From: Fimbriimonadaceae bacterium
GTDB taxonomy: Bacteria; Armatimonadota; Fimbriimonadia; Fimbriimonadales; Fimbriimonadaceae
Reading direction: 5' to 3'
Length of the DNA: 64,000 nucleotides
NCBI GenBank assembly: GCA_019454145.1
Contig: CP075366.1
Location: 2,521,564 to 2,585,563 of the forward strand
The position numbers and the translations under genes were made by a program. The notes beneath the pieces are model-generated. The model ran no database searches and was not told the origin of the DNA. It worked only from the letters and a program-made list of their open reading frames with translations. Numbering within the stretch: the first letter of the stretch is position 1; each line of letters opens with the position of its first letter. Below are positions 1-7,471 of this stretch, one piece after another.

Positions 1-687
1 GTTATTGAATTGTTGGGCTGTGATGAGAGGGGTTTTCCCAAACTCGGTCATATTGGCGAGCAGAGGAACCCCCGGTAATGCTTCACGAACCGCCGCGAAT
101 TCTGCTTCTGATTCTAAACCTTCAGGGAAGATTCCGTCGGCCCCTGCTTGAACATAAGCTTTTGCGCGGTTGATGGTCTCGTTGATTCCTGCGATTCCGC
201 GAGCATCGGTTCGGGCGATGATGAGGAATGATGGGTCTGATTTGTGGTCTACCGCGGCGCGGAGCTTTGCTTCCATTTCAGCGGTACTAATGATCTCTTT
301 GCCATCCAAGTGACCGCATCTCTTGGGCGACACTTGATCTTCGAGGTGGATTCCGGCAAGTCCAGCGCGTTCCATTTCGATCACCGTGCGGGCGACGTTC
401 CAAACGTCTCCAAATCCTGTATCTGCATCGCTAATGATGGGGATAGGCGCGACTTGGCACGCTCGGGCGGCGGTTGATGAAAGTTCTTCGGGGGTGATGA
501 CGGCGATGTCGGGCAGTCCGGTGAGATTGTTAGTGATCGCCCCACCACTGAGGTAGATTGCCTGCGCTCCTTGTTTGTAGGCGGCAAGAGCGGAAAGCGC
601 ACTGAACGCGCCTGGCATCACAACGATCTGATCGCGCCACATATCGCGGAGAATCTGGCCCGGCTTTTTGAGTGGCGGATGAATCAT
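1..687 (-). CDS. prpB: Methylisocitrate lyase, PrpB-like (3' part outside window)
   Basis: Isocitrate lyase/PEP mutase superfamily enzyme that would split methylisocitrate into pyruvate and succinate in the propionate methylcitrate cycle. The reverse strand is open from an ATG at 687 to the window edge (229 codons). It begins MIHPPLKKPGQILRDMW and has the early IYLSGGAITN segment, the metal-site stretch DADTGFGD, and the catalytic KRCGH motif near residue 123 followed by LDGKE. The visible end reads LANMTEFGKTPL, typical of PrpB rather than isocitrate lyase. The C-terminal part lies beyond base 1. A TAATCT box lies 7 bases before the ATG. Related 2,3-dimethylmalate lyases or PEP phosphonomutases cannot be fully excluded, but the wording of the motifs favours PrpB. 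Confidence 0.88.
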   Translation of the reverse strand, partial: MIHPPLKKPGQILRDMWRDQIVVMPGAFSALSALAAYKQGAQAIYLSGGAITNNLTGLPDIAVITPEELSSTAARACQVAPIPIISDADTGFGDVWNVARTVIEMERAGLAGIHLEDQVSPKRCGHLDGKEIISTAEMEAKLRAAVDHKSDPSFLIIARTDARGIAGINETINRAKAYVQAGADGIFPEGLESEAEFAAVREALPGVPLLANMTEFGKTPLITAQQFNN

Positions 688-694
688 ATAATTC

Positions 695-700
695 AGATTA
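695..700 (-). promoter_or_regulatory. -10 box (TAATCT) of leaderless prpB
   Basis: TAATCT on the minus strand ends 7 bases before the prpB ATG, so transcription should begin at or next to the start codon. No clear -35 box. Confidence 0.5.
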
Positions 701-749
701 CCTGGGGAGATTTTGTGGATATTTCGATGTGATTCCTCTCTAGGTTTGG

Positions 750-755
750 CATACT
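750..755 (+). promoter_or_regulatory. -10 box (CATACT) of leaderless rmuC
   Basis: CATACT ends exactly 6 bases before the GTG start, the spacing seen at many genes in this window; the first base departs from TANNNT. Confidence 0.45.
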
Positions 756-761
756 AGACGT

Positions 762-2162
762 GTGGATGCTATTTGGGCGTTAGTCGGTGCAGTAATAGGC
801 GGGGTCGCCGTTTGGTTATTGATGCGAGGCAAGAGTTCGCCTGACCACTCGCGAACCCAGGAACTTCAGAAACGTGTGGAGGAGTTGCTGACCGAAAAAT
901 CCAAAGCTGAGAGTGATGCTGCTTCTCGTGGAGAACGCCTTCAGCAGTTAGAAGACGAACTCGCGGAAACCGAGGCTGAGTTAGTGGGCATTCAATCCAG
1001 ATTCCATGAATTGGATGTCAAACACGCGGCGGTGGTGAGCGATATCGATGCTCGCGAGCAGGCCTTTGAAGACCGCATCCGCGAGATGAAGAACCTCGAA
1101 GAAAAGTTCAAGGAAACTTTCGCAAATTTAAGCCATGAGGCGGTGAAAAAAGGCGGCGAGGAACTTCTTAAGCGATACCAGGAAGCCAACGAAAACGACG
1201 CGAAGGATAAACGGAAAGAAATTGAAAATCTGCTTCAGCCAGTAGCGGCTGAGCTTAAGAGGCTCGAAGAATTTAGTAAAGAAATCGAACAAGAACGCCT
1301 CAAGGAGAGCACGACCCTCAAGGGCCAGTTAGATCAACTGACAAGTGGAACCAGCAAGTTGATCACCGCATTGCACGGTTCTGGCTCTGCCGGTAAGTGG
1401 GGGGAAGTCCACCTGCAACGCGTGGTTGAAATGGCGGGCATGAAAGAAAAAACCGACTACGTGATGCAAGAAGCGTTACTCGGAAGTGAAGGTTCGCTTA
1501 GGCCTGATATGCAGGTTTTTCTTCCCGGCGGACGGACAATGATTATTGATAGCAAAGTTCCTATTCAAGATTTAGATGAGCTTGAAGGGGCAGATGCTGA
1601 TTCCCGTAAGGTGCTTTCGCAGGGCATCGCAAATAAGATTTATGAGTATGCGAAAGGCTTAAATAAGCGGGATTATTCCAAGTTAGAAGCTGCTCCCGAT
1701 TTCGTAGTAATGTTCATTGCCAGCGAATCGGCGTTCCGCATGGCAGTGGAGGGTCGGCATGGATTGCTGGAGGACGTTATGAACATGAACGTCGTTCTGG
1801 TTTCGCCTTCAACTCTCTTGCCGATGCTCAAGGCAGTCAATTACGGTTGGCGGCAAGAACGGTTGGCCCGCGAAGCTCGCAACATTCAGCAGTGGGGCAA
1901 AGATTTGTACGATGCGCTTGTCACTATGAAAACGCATTACGACGAACTTGGCCGGCGTATAGACTCGGTGGGTAAGAGCTACAACAAATTTGGTGGATCA
2001 CTCGATGCAACAGTGATCCCGAAAGCAAGAAAAATGAAGGAAGCAGGATTACCTTCTAACTCAGAGATAGATGAAACAATGGTAGTGGAATTCGCCGAAC
2101 GGGAACTAAGGGCACGCGATTTTGCCGTGCTCCCAGAGGGCAATCAGTTAAGTTTGGAATAA
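762..2162 (+). CDS. rmuC: DNA recombination protein RmuC
   Basis: RmuC-family protein, 466 residues, a normal length. Residues 4-20 form a single N-terminal membrane anchor (ALVGAVIGGVAVWLL). Residues about 30-210 are a long charged coiled coil, and the nuclease-like RmuC domain follows, with the recognisable GKWGEVHLQRVVEMAGM stretch, then RPDMQVFLPGG and IIDSKVPI. RmuC proteins limit DNA inversions between short inverted repeats and have a predicted PD-(D/E)xK fold; the DSK of IIDSKVPI fits that core. The start is GTG, chosen because the in-frame sequence begins directly with the membrane segment and a -10-like box sits 6 bases upstream. The gene is convergent with the lipoprotein gene, with a strong hairpin between them. 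Confidence 0.92.
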   Translation: MDAIWALVGAVIGGVAVWLLMRGKSSPDHSRTQELQKRVEELLTEKSKAESDAASRGERLQQLEDELAETEAELVGIQSRFHELDVKHAAVVSDIDAREQAFEDRIREMKNLEEKFKETFANLSHEAVKKGGEELLKRYQEANENDAKDKRKEIENLLQPVAAELKRLEEFSKEIEQERLKESTTLKGQLDQLTSGTSKLITALHGSGSAGKWGEVHLQRVVEMAGMKEKTDYVMQEALLGSEGSLRPDMQVFLPGGRTMIIDSKVPIQDLDELEGADADSRKVLSQGIANKIYEYAKGLNKRDYSKLEAAPDFVVMFIASESAFRMAVEGRHGLLEDVMNMNVVLVSPSTLLPMLKAVNYGWRQERLAREARNIQQWGKDLYDALVTMKTHYDELGRRIDSVGKSYNKFGGSLDATVIPKARKMKEAGLPSNSEIDETMVVEFAERELRARDFAVLPEGNQLSLE

Positions 2163-2188
2163 GTTCCTCCTCCAGCGGAGGAGGAACT
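2162..2188. terminator. Bidirectional hairpin after rmuC
   Basis: A perfect 12-bp stem (AGTTCCTCCTCC / GGAGGAGGAACT) with a 3-base loop lies between two convergent genes and overlaps the rmuC stop codon. No long T-run follows. Confidence 0.65.
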
Positions 2189-2195
2189 GTCTTGC

Positions 2196-2555
2196 TTACT
2201 CTCCGCCCTCTTCGTTCCCCATTTGTCCAGCGGAGCCAGCACCTGCACCCGCAGCGGTGCTCAATGCTTTTTGTTTAGCGGCTTGCTGTACTCCACCGCC
2301 ACCGCCGCCAAGATTTTCTGTGCCAGTGACTGGTGCCATTCCGCCCGCACCCGCACCGTGAATCTGAACTCCAGAACCAGATCCGCCGCCCGTGTTTGCG
2401 GTTGATTCGGTTCCCGTCGGAGGAGCCTGATTGGTCGCGGGATCGTTGCTTGCTCCGCTTTCAGGAGCGTCAATCTTTCCTTCTGGTTCAGCGTTGCCGC
2501 ACCCGATGAGGGCAAAAGAAGCAAGGGCAATTGTCGCGATGAGGATATTTCGCAT
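2196..2555 (-). CDS. Small Gly/Ala-rich lipoprotein of unknown function
   Basis: 119 residues. A short signal peptide MRNILIATIALASFALIGC ends in a lipobox with Cys19, so it should be lipidated and anchored to a membrane. The rest is low complexity: a Pro/Thr/Ser stretch, GGGSGSG, a GAGAGG run and a run of six glycines, and an acidic tail NEEGGE. No catalytic motif is visible and I do not recognise the family. It is transcribed divergently from the blaI-like gene and has its own leaderless-type box (TACAAT, 6 bases before ATG). Low-complexity composition means homology searches may fail. Confidence 0.75.
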   Translation of the reverse strand: MRNILIATIALASFALIGCGNAEPEGKIDAPESGASNDPATNQAPPTGTESTANTGGGSGSGVQIHGAGAGGMAPVTGTENLGGGGGGVQQAAKQKALSTAAGAGAGSAGQMGNEEGGE

Positions 2556-2561
2556 GGAACT

Positions 2562-2567
2562 ATTGTA
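2562..2567 (-). promoter_or_regulatory. -10 box (TACAAT) of leaderless lipoprotein gene
   Basis: TACAAT on the minus strand, 6 bases before the ATG at 2555. Confidence 0.6.
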
Positions 2568-2582
2568 GCTGTTTTATAATAA

Positions 2583-2598
2583 TGCTAAAAAAATAGCA
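2583..2598. promoter_or_regulatory. Operator 1, TGCTA-N6-TAGCA dyad
   Basis: Perfect inverted repeat TGCTA AAAAAA TAGCA in the region between the divergent lipoprotein and blaI-like genes. An identical half-site pair recurs 43 bases downstream, close to four helical turns. BlaI/MecI-type repressors bind short dyads of this kind as dimers, so self-regulation is likely. Confidence 0.75.
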
Positions 2599-2605
2599 TA
2601 AAGTA

Positions 2606-2634
2606 TTGACTTCAGTTTTCTGAGGTGCTATATT
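2606..2634 (+). promoter_or_regulatory. sigma70-type promoter of the blaI-like operon
   Basis: TTGACT at 2606-2611, 17-base spacer, TATATT at 2629-2634. The -10 lies inside operator 2, so repressor binding would block polymerase. The predicted start near 2641 leaves an mRNA leader of only about 11 bases that carries AGGAG. Confidence 0.75.
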
Positions 2635-2641
2635 TTTAGCA
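2626..2641. promoter_or_regulatory. Operator 2, TGCTA-N6-TAGCA dyad over the -10
   Basis: Second copy TGCTA TATTTT TAGCA, overlapping the -10 box and the predicted transcription start. It has the same arms and spacing as operator 1. Confidence 0.78.
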
Positions 2642-2651
2642 GGAGTATTAA

Positions 2652-3026
2652 ATGACGCCACTTTCTAAACGCGAAACCCAGATCATGGAAGCGATTTACA
2701 GCCTCGGTCGCGGATCGGTGGCGGATGTGATTGATGCCATGAGCAACCCAGCCGGGTATTCGGCAGTACGTGCTCAACTAAGAATTCTTGAAGAGAAAGG
2801 CCATTTGCAACATGAGGAAAAAGATGGCAAATATGTTTATTCCCCGGTTCAACCAAAGCAAGAAGCCGCTCGCGGGATGATGCGGAGAGTCGTAGACTCG
2901 TTTTTCGGGGGGAGTCGCAGTGCTGCGGTTTTGAGCCTGCTCGGAGATGACCGAACAAAGTTGAGTGAAGCGGAAATATATGAACTTGAAGAACTGATTC
3001 GTAAGGCAAAAGAGGAACAAGAATAA
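2652..3026 (+). CDS. BlaI/MecI/CopY-family transcriptional repressor
   Basis: 124 residues, the usual size. The N-terminal winged helix (about 1-75) has the family pattern: LSKRETQIMEAIYSLGRGSVADV, then YSAVRAQLRILEEKGHLQHEEKDGKYVY. The C-terminal helices (about 80-124) should form the dimer. In this family, cleavage by a partner membrane protease relieves repression. The start ATG has AGGAG 6 bases upstream. The gene overlaps the M56 protease gene by one base (TAATG), the standard regulator-sensor pairing. Two TGCTA-N6-TAGCA dyads upstream are its likely operators. No beta-lactamase gene is nearby, so the inducing signal is probably not a beta-lactam. Confidence 0.92.
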   Translation: MTPLSKRETQIMEAIYSLGRGSVADVIDAMSNPAGYSAVRAQLRILEEKGHLQHEEKDGKYVYSPVQPKQEAARGMMRRVVDSFFGGSRSAAVLSLLGDDRTKLSEAEIYELEELIRKAKEEQE

Positions 3027-4837
3027 TGTGGTGGTCTGTAGTGATGCAGTTATTCCAGCCGCAGTTTTTAACCATTGCTCTTGTTCTGCTGCTGGCATTT
3101 ACATTTCTAAGTATTAAAAAAATAGATCCTGCATATCGCGTTCGAGTTGCGGGAACTGCTTTGGGGATCACACTTCTCATAGGTAATTTGGTAGGAGTAA
3201 TAGCTTTTGTTCCCGGCATTGGTTTACCTGAATCAATCGTGCCTGGCCCAACTGGGCCAGAAACAACAATGGCGTATTCCACCGAGGCAGTGAGAATTGC
3301 GAATGATCTTACCGAGCAAGGCGTGCCCCAACAAAAAGCGCTTAAACGGGGTCAGGAAATCGCTTCGTGGACCGTGAACCCAGGGATGGCTCTTGTGTGG
3401 TACCCATTGATCGGAACCTATATTGGCCTTGCGGTATTCCTTATCCGGCTTGGGCGTTCAAATAAGCTTGCAACGAATTCACGCCCCGCCGAGCCATGGA
3501 TGGAATCCGTTCTGTATGAATTTAGGCAACCGTCAGATAAAAAGCCGATACAACTAAAGATTAGCGATACGGTTCTGATCCCTTCCGCACCCTATTTATC
3601 AGCAACGATTCTTTTGCCTGACTCGGCTACAGACTGGGATTTAAGCAAACTCCGAGCGGTTATAGCGCACGAGGTAGCCCATATCCAAGAACGCCACACA
3701 ATTTGGGTGGGGATGGCGGAAGTATCAGCTTTCTTCACATGGTTCGTCCCTTGGGGATGGCTAGTCGTTCGGAAAATGAAGACTCTTTCGGAATATGCAG
3801 CAGATGATGCAGCACTCAGGATGGGAGTCAGGTCAACCGACCTTTCGGAAGCCCTCCTTTCATTCTCCGGACAAAAAACACGGAGTGCAGCCGTTTTGCA
3901 GATTTCGGATGGCGGCGACATCAAATCAAGGATTCAAAGAATGTTAAGAACTCAAAATTCAAAAAGTATTAACCCAAAATATGCAACTTGGACTGGCGCC
4001 GCTCTGTCAATCGTATGCACAATTTTTGTTGCTTCCAATGTCGCCGCATTTGCACGAACGGGATCAATTTTTGACGAATTTCGTGATCAAAGAATAACGG
4101 ATTTAGATACAAAAAACAAATTCCGTGGTGTGGACTCTGAAGGAAAAAAAGTCGAGGTGGCCGGCATGACAATGAAGCGAGGCGGCAACCTGATGGACTG
4201 GACGGTTGAAACAGGATGGACAAAAAATCCTGATCAGTCGAGAAACATCATGTCTTCGTTTTATGACAGGGGAGGGACAACCGTTTTGGTGAAACTTGAA
4301 GGCTGGCCCTCGAATGGGTATGACCGAGCGTATTCCCTTACAAATCCATGGGCGATTACATTTGATCAAGGAGTATCAGTTCGCCTGGAATCCGGTAATA
4401 CAGGATCAACAACTCTGGTTTATTCTCGTCAGCCTTGGAAAGAAGTGGGTCGAACTGGCATTGGTCAAAAACCAACGGGGCGGTTTGCTGAATTCAATGG
4501 AATTCGCTACGGTTTGGCGAAAGAATCAAAAACGGATCAAGAATTTTTCATAGACTACGGTCAAATTGTATCTCCACTGGGGGCCCCTTTTGAGCTTAGT
4601 TACGAGTGGAAGCCAATCGATCGTAGTAGGACGGACAGGAGAGTAATTTGTCTGATGAAGAATGGCGAAAAGGTGGTTACCAGACAATTTATATTGAACG
4701 GGGCAAACCCAATGCGGGAAGCATGGCGTGCCTATGTAAAAGCGGTCGATATCAAAGCTTTTGTGATCGAGGAGCGACCGACGCTGTTCCTAAAGATCAA
4801 TAATTTGCCCATCGGGCAGGAGCGTGGTGGTAAGTAA
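3026..4837 (+). CDS. BlaR1-like M56 membrane metalloprotease/sensor
   Basis: 603 residues. Membrane segments near 12-30, 45-68, 117-140 and 225-247 surround a cytoplasmic zinc protease site HEVAH (His215, Glu216, His219), followed by EYAADDAALRMG, whose acidic residue should be the third zinc ligand. A further segment near 325-345 leads to an exported C-terminal domain of about 255 residues. That domain is rich in beta-like Trp/Gly patterns and has no penicillin-binding SxxK/SxN motifs that I can see, so the ligand is unknown. By analogy with BlaR1/MecR1, signal binding outside would activate the protease, which inactivates the repressor encoded just upstream. Function in signalling is inferred from the gene pair. 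Confidence 0.85.
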   Translation: MWWSVVMQLFQPQFLTIALVLLLAFTFLSIKKIDPAYRVRVAGTALGITLLIGNLVGVIAFVPGIGLPESIVPGPTGPETTMAYSTEAVRIANDLTEQGVPQQKALKRGQEIASWTVNPGMALVWYPLIGTYIGLAVFLIRLGRSNKLATNSRPAEPWMESVLYEFRQPSDKKPIQLKISDTVLIPSAPYLSATILLPDSATDWDLSKLRAVIAHEVAHIQERHTIWVGMAEVSAFFTWFVPWGWLVVRKMKTLSEYAADDAALRMGVRSTDLSEALLSFSGQKTRSAAVLQISDGGDIKSRIQRMLRTQNSKSINPKYATWTGAALSIVCTIFVASNVAAFARTGSIFDEFRDQRITDLDTKNKFRGVDSEGKKVEVAGMTMKRGGNLMDWTVETGWTKNPDQSRNIMSSFYDRGGTTVLVKLEGWPSNGYDRAYSLTNPWAITFDQGVSVRLESGNTGSTTLVYSRQPWKEVGRTGIGQKPTGRFAEFNGIRYGLAKESKTDQEFFIDYGQIVSPLGAPFELSYEWKPIDRSRTDRRVICLMKNGEKVVTRQFILNGANPMREAWRAYVKAVDIKAFVIEERPTLFLKINNLPIGQERGGK

Positions 4838-4905
4838 TGATTACATAAAAAATGCATATCATTTGAGTCATTTGTAGATTTATGTCTACTTCTTTTTGGT
4901 AATAT

Positions 4906-4911
4906 TATCTT
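4906..4911 (+). promoter_or_regulatory. -10 box (TATCTT) of leaderless uvrA1
   Basis: TATCTT ends 6 bases before the ATG at 4918. A TTGAGT further upstream (about 4863) is too far to be its -35. Confidence 0.55.
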
Positions 4912-4917
4912 CGTCGC

Positions 4918-6774
4918 ATGAGCCACGAGAAAATTGTTGTCGTTGGAGCCAGAGAGAACAACCTGAAAAACATCACGGTGGAAATTCCGCGTGACAAGCT
5001 TGTGGTGATTACTGGCCTGAGCGGAAGCGGCAAGAGTTCGTTGGCATTCGATACGATCTACGCCGAAGGTCAGCGGCGGTATGTCGAGAGCCTGAGTTCT
5101 TATGCTCGCCAGTTTTTGGGGCAGATGGATAAGCCTGATGTTGACAGTGTTGAGGGCCTCAGCCCAGCGATTTCCATTGACCAAAAAAGCACGAGCCGTA
5201 ACCCCCGTTCTACCGTGGGCACGGTCACCGAGATTTACGACTACCTTCGTATTTTGTTTGCGCGCGTGGGGATTCCTTATTCCCCGGCAACCGGAAAACC
5301 CATTGAGCGAAGCACGCCCGATCAAGTCGTAGATGCCGCGATGGCACTGGGTGAGGGCGTAAAGATTCAGGTTCTTTCGCCGGTTGTACGGGGTCGTAAG
5401 GGCACCTATCAAAAAGAATTAGAAGATATCGAAAAAGCGGGATTTGTCCGGGTGCGTGTTGACGGCGAAATGTACGAAGTCACCGACGACATTCCGATGG
5501 ATCGGTACAAACAACACACGATTGAAGTCGTAATTGACCGATTGGTGGTGAAGGAAGGAATTGAACGACGGCTTTCTGACTCCATTGAAACGGCGTTGAA
5601 AATGGGCAAAGGCCTCGTGACGATCAGCCACGAAGATGGGATGGAGTGGAAAGATGTTTTATTCAGCGAATTCTATTCTTGTCCGGAAAGTGGGTTCACC
5701 ATGCCGGAACTTGAGCCTCGGATGTTTTCGTTCAACTCACCTTACGGTGCCTGCCCCGACTGTACGGGGCTCGGAACCAAAACAGAATTTGATCCTGATC
5801 TTTGCATCCCCGATAAAAGCAAACCCGTGCGTGACGGCGCGATTGTTCCGTTCGTTTACAAAAGTGGAGAGGTTAAAGAATGGTGGCCGCAAGTTTTGGA
5901 TGGCGTGGGCCGAGCGATGGGATTCGATGCCCATATTCCGGTCGCTGAGCTCACAGATGAACAGTACGACGCGGTTCTGCACGGATTAGATAAACCGGTG
6001 ACGGTCAAGATGACTTACAGTCGGTCTACTCGCGAATTCCAAACCAAGTGGGATGGGGTTCTCAACGTTCTCAAAAAGAAATTCGAGCAAACCGAAAGCG
6101 AATGGGTTCGCGGCGATTTGCAACAGTACATGCGAACAAAACCATGCCCAACTTGCGGCGGTAAGCGACTCAAGCCAGAAAGCCTTTGCGTAAAGCTAGC
6201 CAGCGTAGATATCAGCGATATTTCGGAAATGAGTGTTGGTGAAGCCTTTGTTTTCTTTGACCATTTGGATAAAAAACTCAATGAACGACAAAAGATCATT
6301 GGTGAGCGAGCAATTAAAGAAATCCGTGAAAGGCTAGGATTTTTGAATGATGTCGGCTTAACTTATCTCAATCTCAGCCGAGCGGCGAATACTCTGGCAG
6401 GGGGAGAAGCACAGCGGATTCGGCTCGCTACTCAAATCGGCAGTGGGTTGATGGGCTGTCTTTATGTTCTGGATGAACCGAGTATCGGCCTTCACCAGCG
6501 GGATAACCAAAAGCTGATTGAAACTCTGCTCCGATTACGCGATTTAGGAAACACGGTCATTGTGGTCGAGCACGATGAGGACACGATGCGGGCAAGCGAT
6601 TGGATGATTGATATCGGCCCCGCCGCTGGCGAGCACGGTGGTCAAGTAGTGAACGAAGGCCCTTACGATGAGTTCATCAAGCGTGATTCACCAACCGCGC
6701 GGTATTTGAACGGAACGGATGAAATCACTGTTCCCACATCACGACGTCAACCAAAATCGGGGTATCCGCTTTAG
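4918..6774 (+). CDS. uvrA: UvrA N-terminal half (excinuclease ABC subunit A, split)
   Basis: 618 residues matching the first two-thirds of UvrA, the damage-sensing ATPase of nucleotide excision repair. It contains one complete ATPase unit: Walker A GLSGSGKS (about 33-40), the LSPAISIDQKSTSRNPRSTVGT stretch (UvrB-binding side), an ABC signature LAGGEAQRIRLA near 492 and Walker B LYVLDEPSIGLHQRD near 514. It ends just after IDIGPAAGEHGG with a short tail, where normal UvrA continues into its second ATPase. A CPTCGGKRL knuckle is present. The first zinc finger reads CPESGF at Cys255 instead of CPxCG, so one of four expected cysteines is Ser. Together with the second half the length is 959, as in intact UvrA. 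It is first in a four-gene operon. Confidence 0.93.
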   Translation: MSHEKIVVVGARENNLKNITVEIPRDKLVVITGLSGSGKSSLAFDTIYAEGQRRYVESLSSYARQFLGQMDKPDVDSVEGLSPAISIDQKSTSRNPRSTVGTVTEIYDYLRILFARVGIPYSPATGKPIERSTPDQVVDAAMALGEGVKIQVLSPVVRGRKGTYQKELEDIEKAGFVRVRVDGEMYEVTDDIPMDRYKQHTIEVVIDRLVVKEGIERRLSDSIETALKMGKGLVTISHEDGMEWKDVLFSEFYSCPESGFTMPELEPRMFSFNSPYGACPDCTGLGTKTEFDPDLCIPDKSKPVRDGAIVPFVYKSGEVKEWWPQVLDGVGRAMGFDAHIPVAELTDEQYDAVLHGLDKPVTVKMTYSRSTREFQTKWDGVLNVLKKKFEQTESEWVRGDLQQYMRTKPCPTCGGKRLKPESLCVKLASVDISDISEMSVGEAFVFFDHLDKKLNERQKIIGERAIKEIRERLGFLNDVGLTYLNLSRAANTLAGGEAQRIRLATQIGSGLMGCLYVLDEPSIGLHQRDNQKLIETLLRLRDLGNTVIVVEHDEDTMRASDWMIDIGPAAGEHGGQVVNEGPYDEFIKRDSPTARYLNGTDEITVPTSRRQPKSGYPL

Positions 6775-6782
6775 GAGGGTTT

Positions 6783-7193
6783 ATGGCGAAAAAGACTTGG
6801 GCAGAAAAACTCAATAATGGCAAAGAGCCAGTGGTAGAACTGATCGAAAAGGATTTCAGTTGGGTTAAGGCAGGAACCAAGATCTTGATTGTGAACCCTC
6901 TGGTGATGAAGGCAAGAATTGAAGCTATTCCGCGCGGTCAAACCAAAACTGTTCCGCAAATCCGAGAAGAGCTCGCCAAGGAATACGGTGCTGATATGAC
7001 TTGCCCGATGAGCAGCGGGATATTTGTTCGGATCGCGGCGGAAGCGGCCTGGGATGAGCACATCACTGGCAAGTCCATTGAAGAAATTACTCCGTTTTGG
7101 CGCGTGATTCAGCCTAAGGACAAAGTTGTCGCAAAGCTCCGTTGCGGTGGAGATTTTATTGAGCAAATGCGTCAAGAGGAAGGGATTGTATGA
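6783..7193 (+). CDS. MGMT/ATL-like small DNA-binding-fold protein
   Basis: 136 residues. The core resembles the DNA-binding domain of O6-alkylguanine transferases and alkyltransferase-like (ATL) proteins: IPRGQTKTVPQIREELAKEYGADMTCPMSSGIF, then TPFWRVIQPKDKV, with a basic N-terminus starting MAKKTWAEKL. The PCHRV active site is replaced by PFWRV, so alkyl transfer in the Ogt manner is not expected. Instead a conserved Cys sits in ADMTCP. It fits the widespread small 'MGMT family' proteins that begin AKKxWxEKL. ATL proteins are known to flag O6-alkylguanine for UvrA, which makes the position between the two uvrA halves striking. The start follows uvrA1 by 8 bases, with AGGAGG just upstream. 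Confidence 0.75.
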   Translation: MAKKTWAEKLNNGKEPVVELIEKDFSWVKAGTKILIVNPLVMKARIEAIPRGQTKTVPQIREELAKEYGADMTCPMSSGIFVRIAAEAAWDEHITGKSIEEITPFWRVIQPKDKVVAKLRCGGDFIEQMRQEEGIV

Positions 7194-7471
7194 AAGAAGT
7201 ACCTGAGTTCATTAAATGGCGAGACAAAAAAGTACTTATCCCTTCTGAAAAAATCATTGCAGCTGCGGTCAACGAAATTCCGAAAGGCACTACAATTTCA
7301 CAGGCTGAACTTCGTGCAAGGTTGGCTCTTGGTCACTGCGCGGATATGACTTGCCCAGTAACAACTGCCCGCCTTATCAAGCAACTAGGCAATGCAATTC
7401 CATTAGAAAGACTCATACTCTCAAAAACACTATCAGAAGCTTTGAGAAAACAGGGGGTATTGGATGGGTGA
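7190..7471 (+). CDS. Second, shorter MGMT/ATL-like protein
   Basis: 93 residues, a diverged tandem paralogue of the preceding protein. Both share the layout basic N-terminus, I/VLIPS, then [38 protein letters not shown]. The following segment reads [11 protein letters not shown] where the first copy has ITPFWRVIQ, with a loop about 12 residues shorter, and it ends LRKQGVLDG as the first ends MRQEEGIV. It overlaps the upstream gene by 4 bases (ATGA) and the downstream uvrA2 by 8 bases, so all four genes should be translated together. No alkyl-acceptor PCHR motif is present. Function is inferred only from fold resemblance and context; a UvrA-bridging or damage-recognition role is a hypothesis. 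Confidence 0.7.
   Translation: MKEVPEFIKWRDKKVLIPSEKIIAAAVNEIPKGTTISQAELRARLALGHCADMTCPVTTARLIKQLGNAIPLERLILSKTLSEALRKQGVLDG

Noticed and set aside
244-602. Open frames opposite the partial prpB gene
   Set aside because: The minus-strand frame from 687 to the edge encodes clear methylisocitrate lyase motifs; the others are shadows.
6775-7463. UvrA split as a frameshift or sequencing artefact
   Set aside because: Two complete small genes lie between the halves, and each half has its own start codon and a natural domain boundary.
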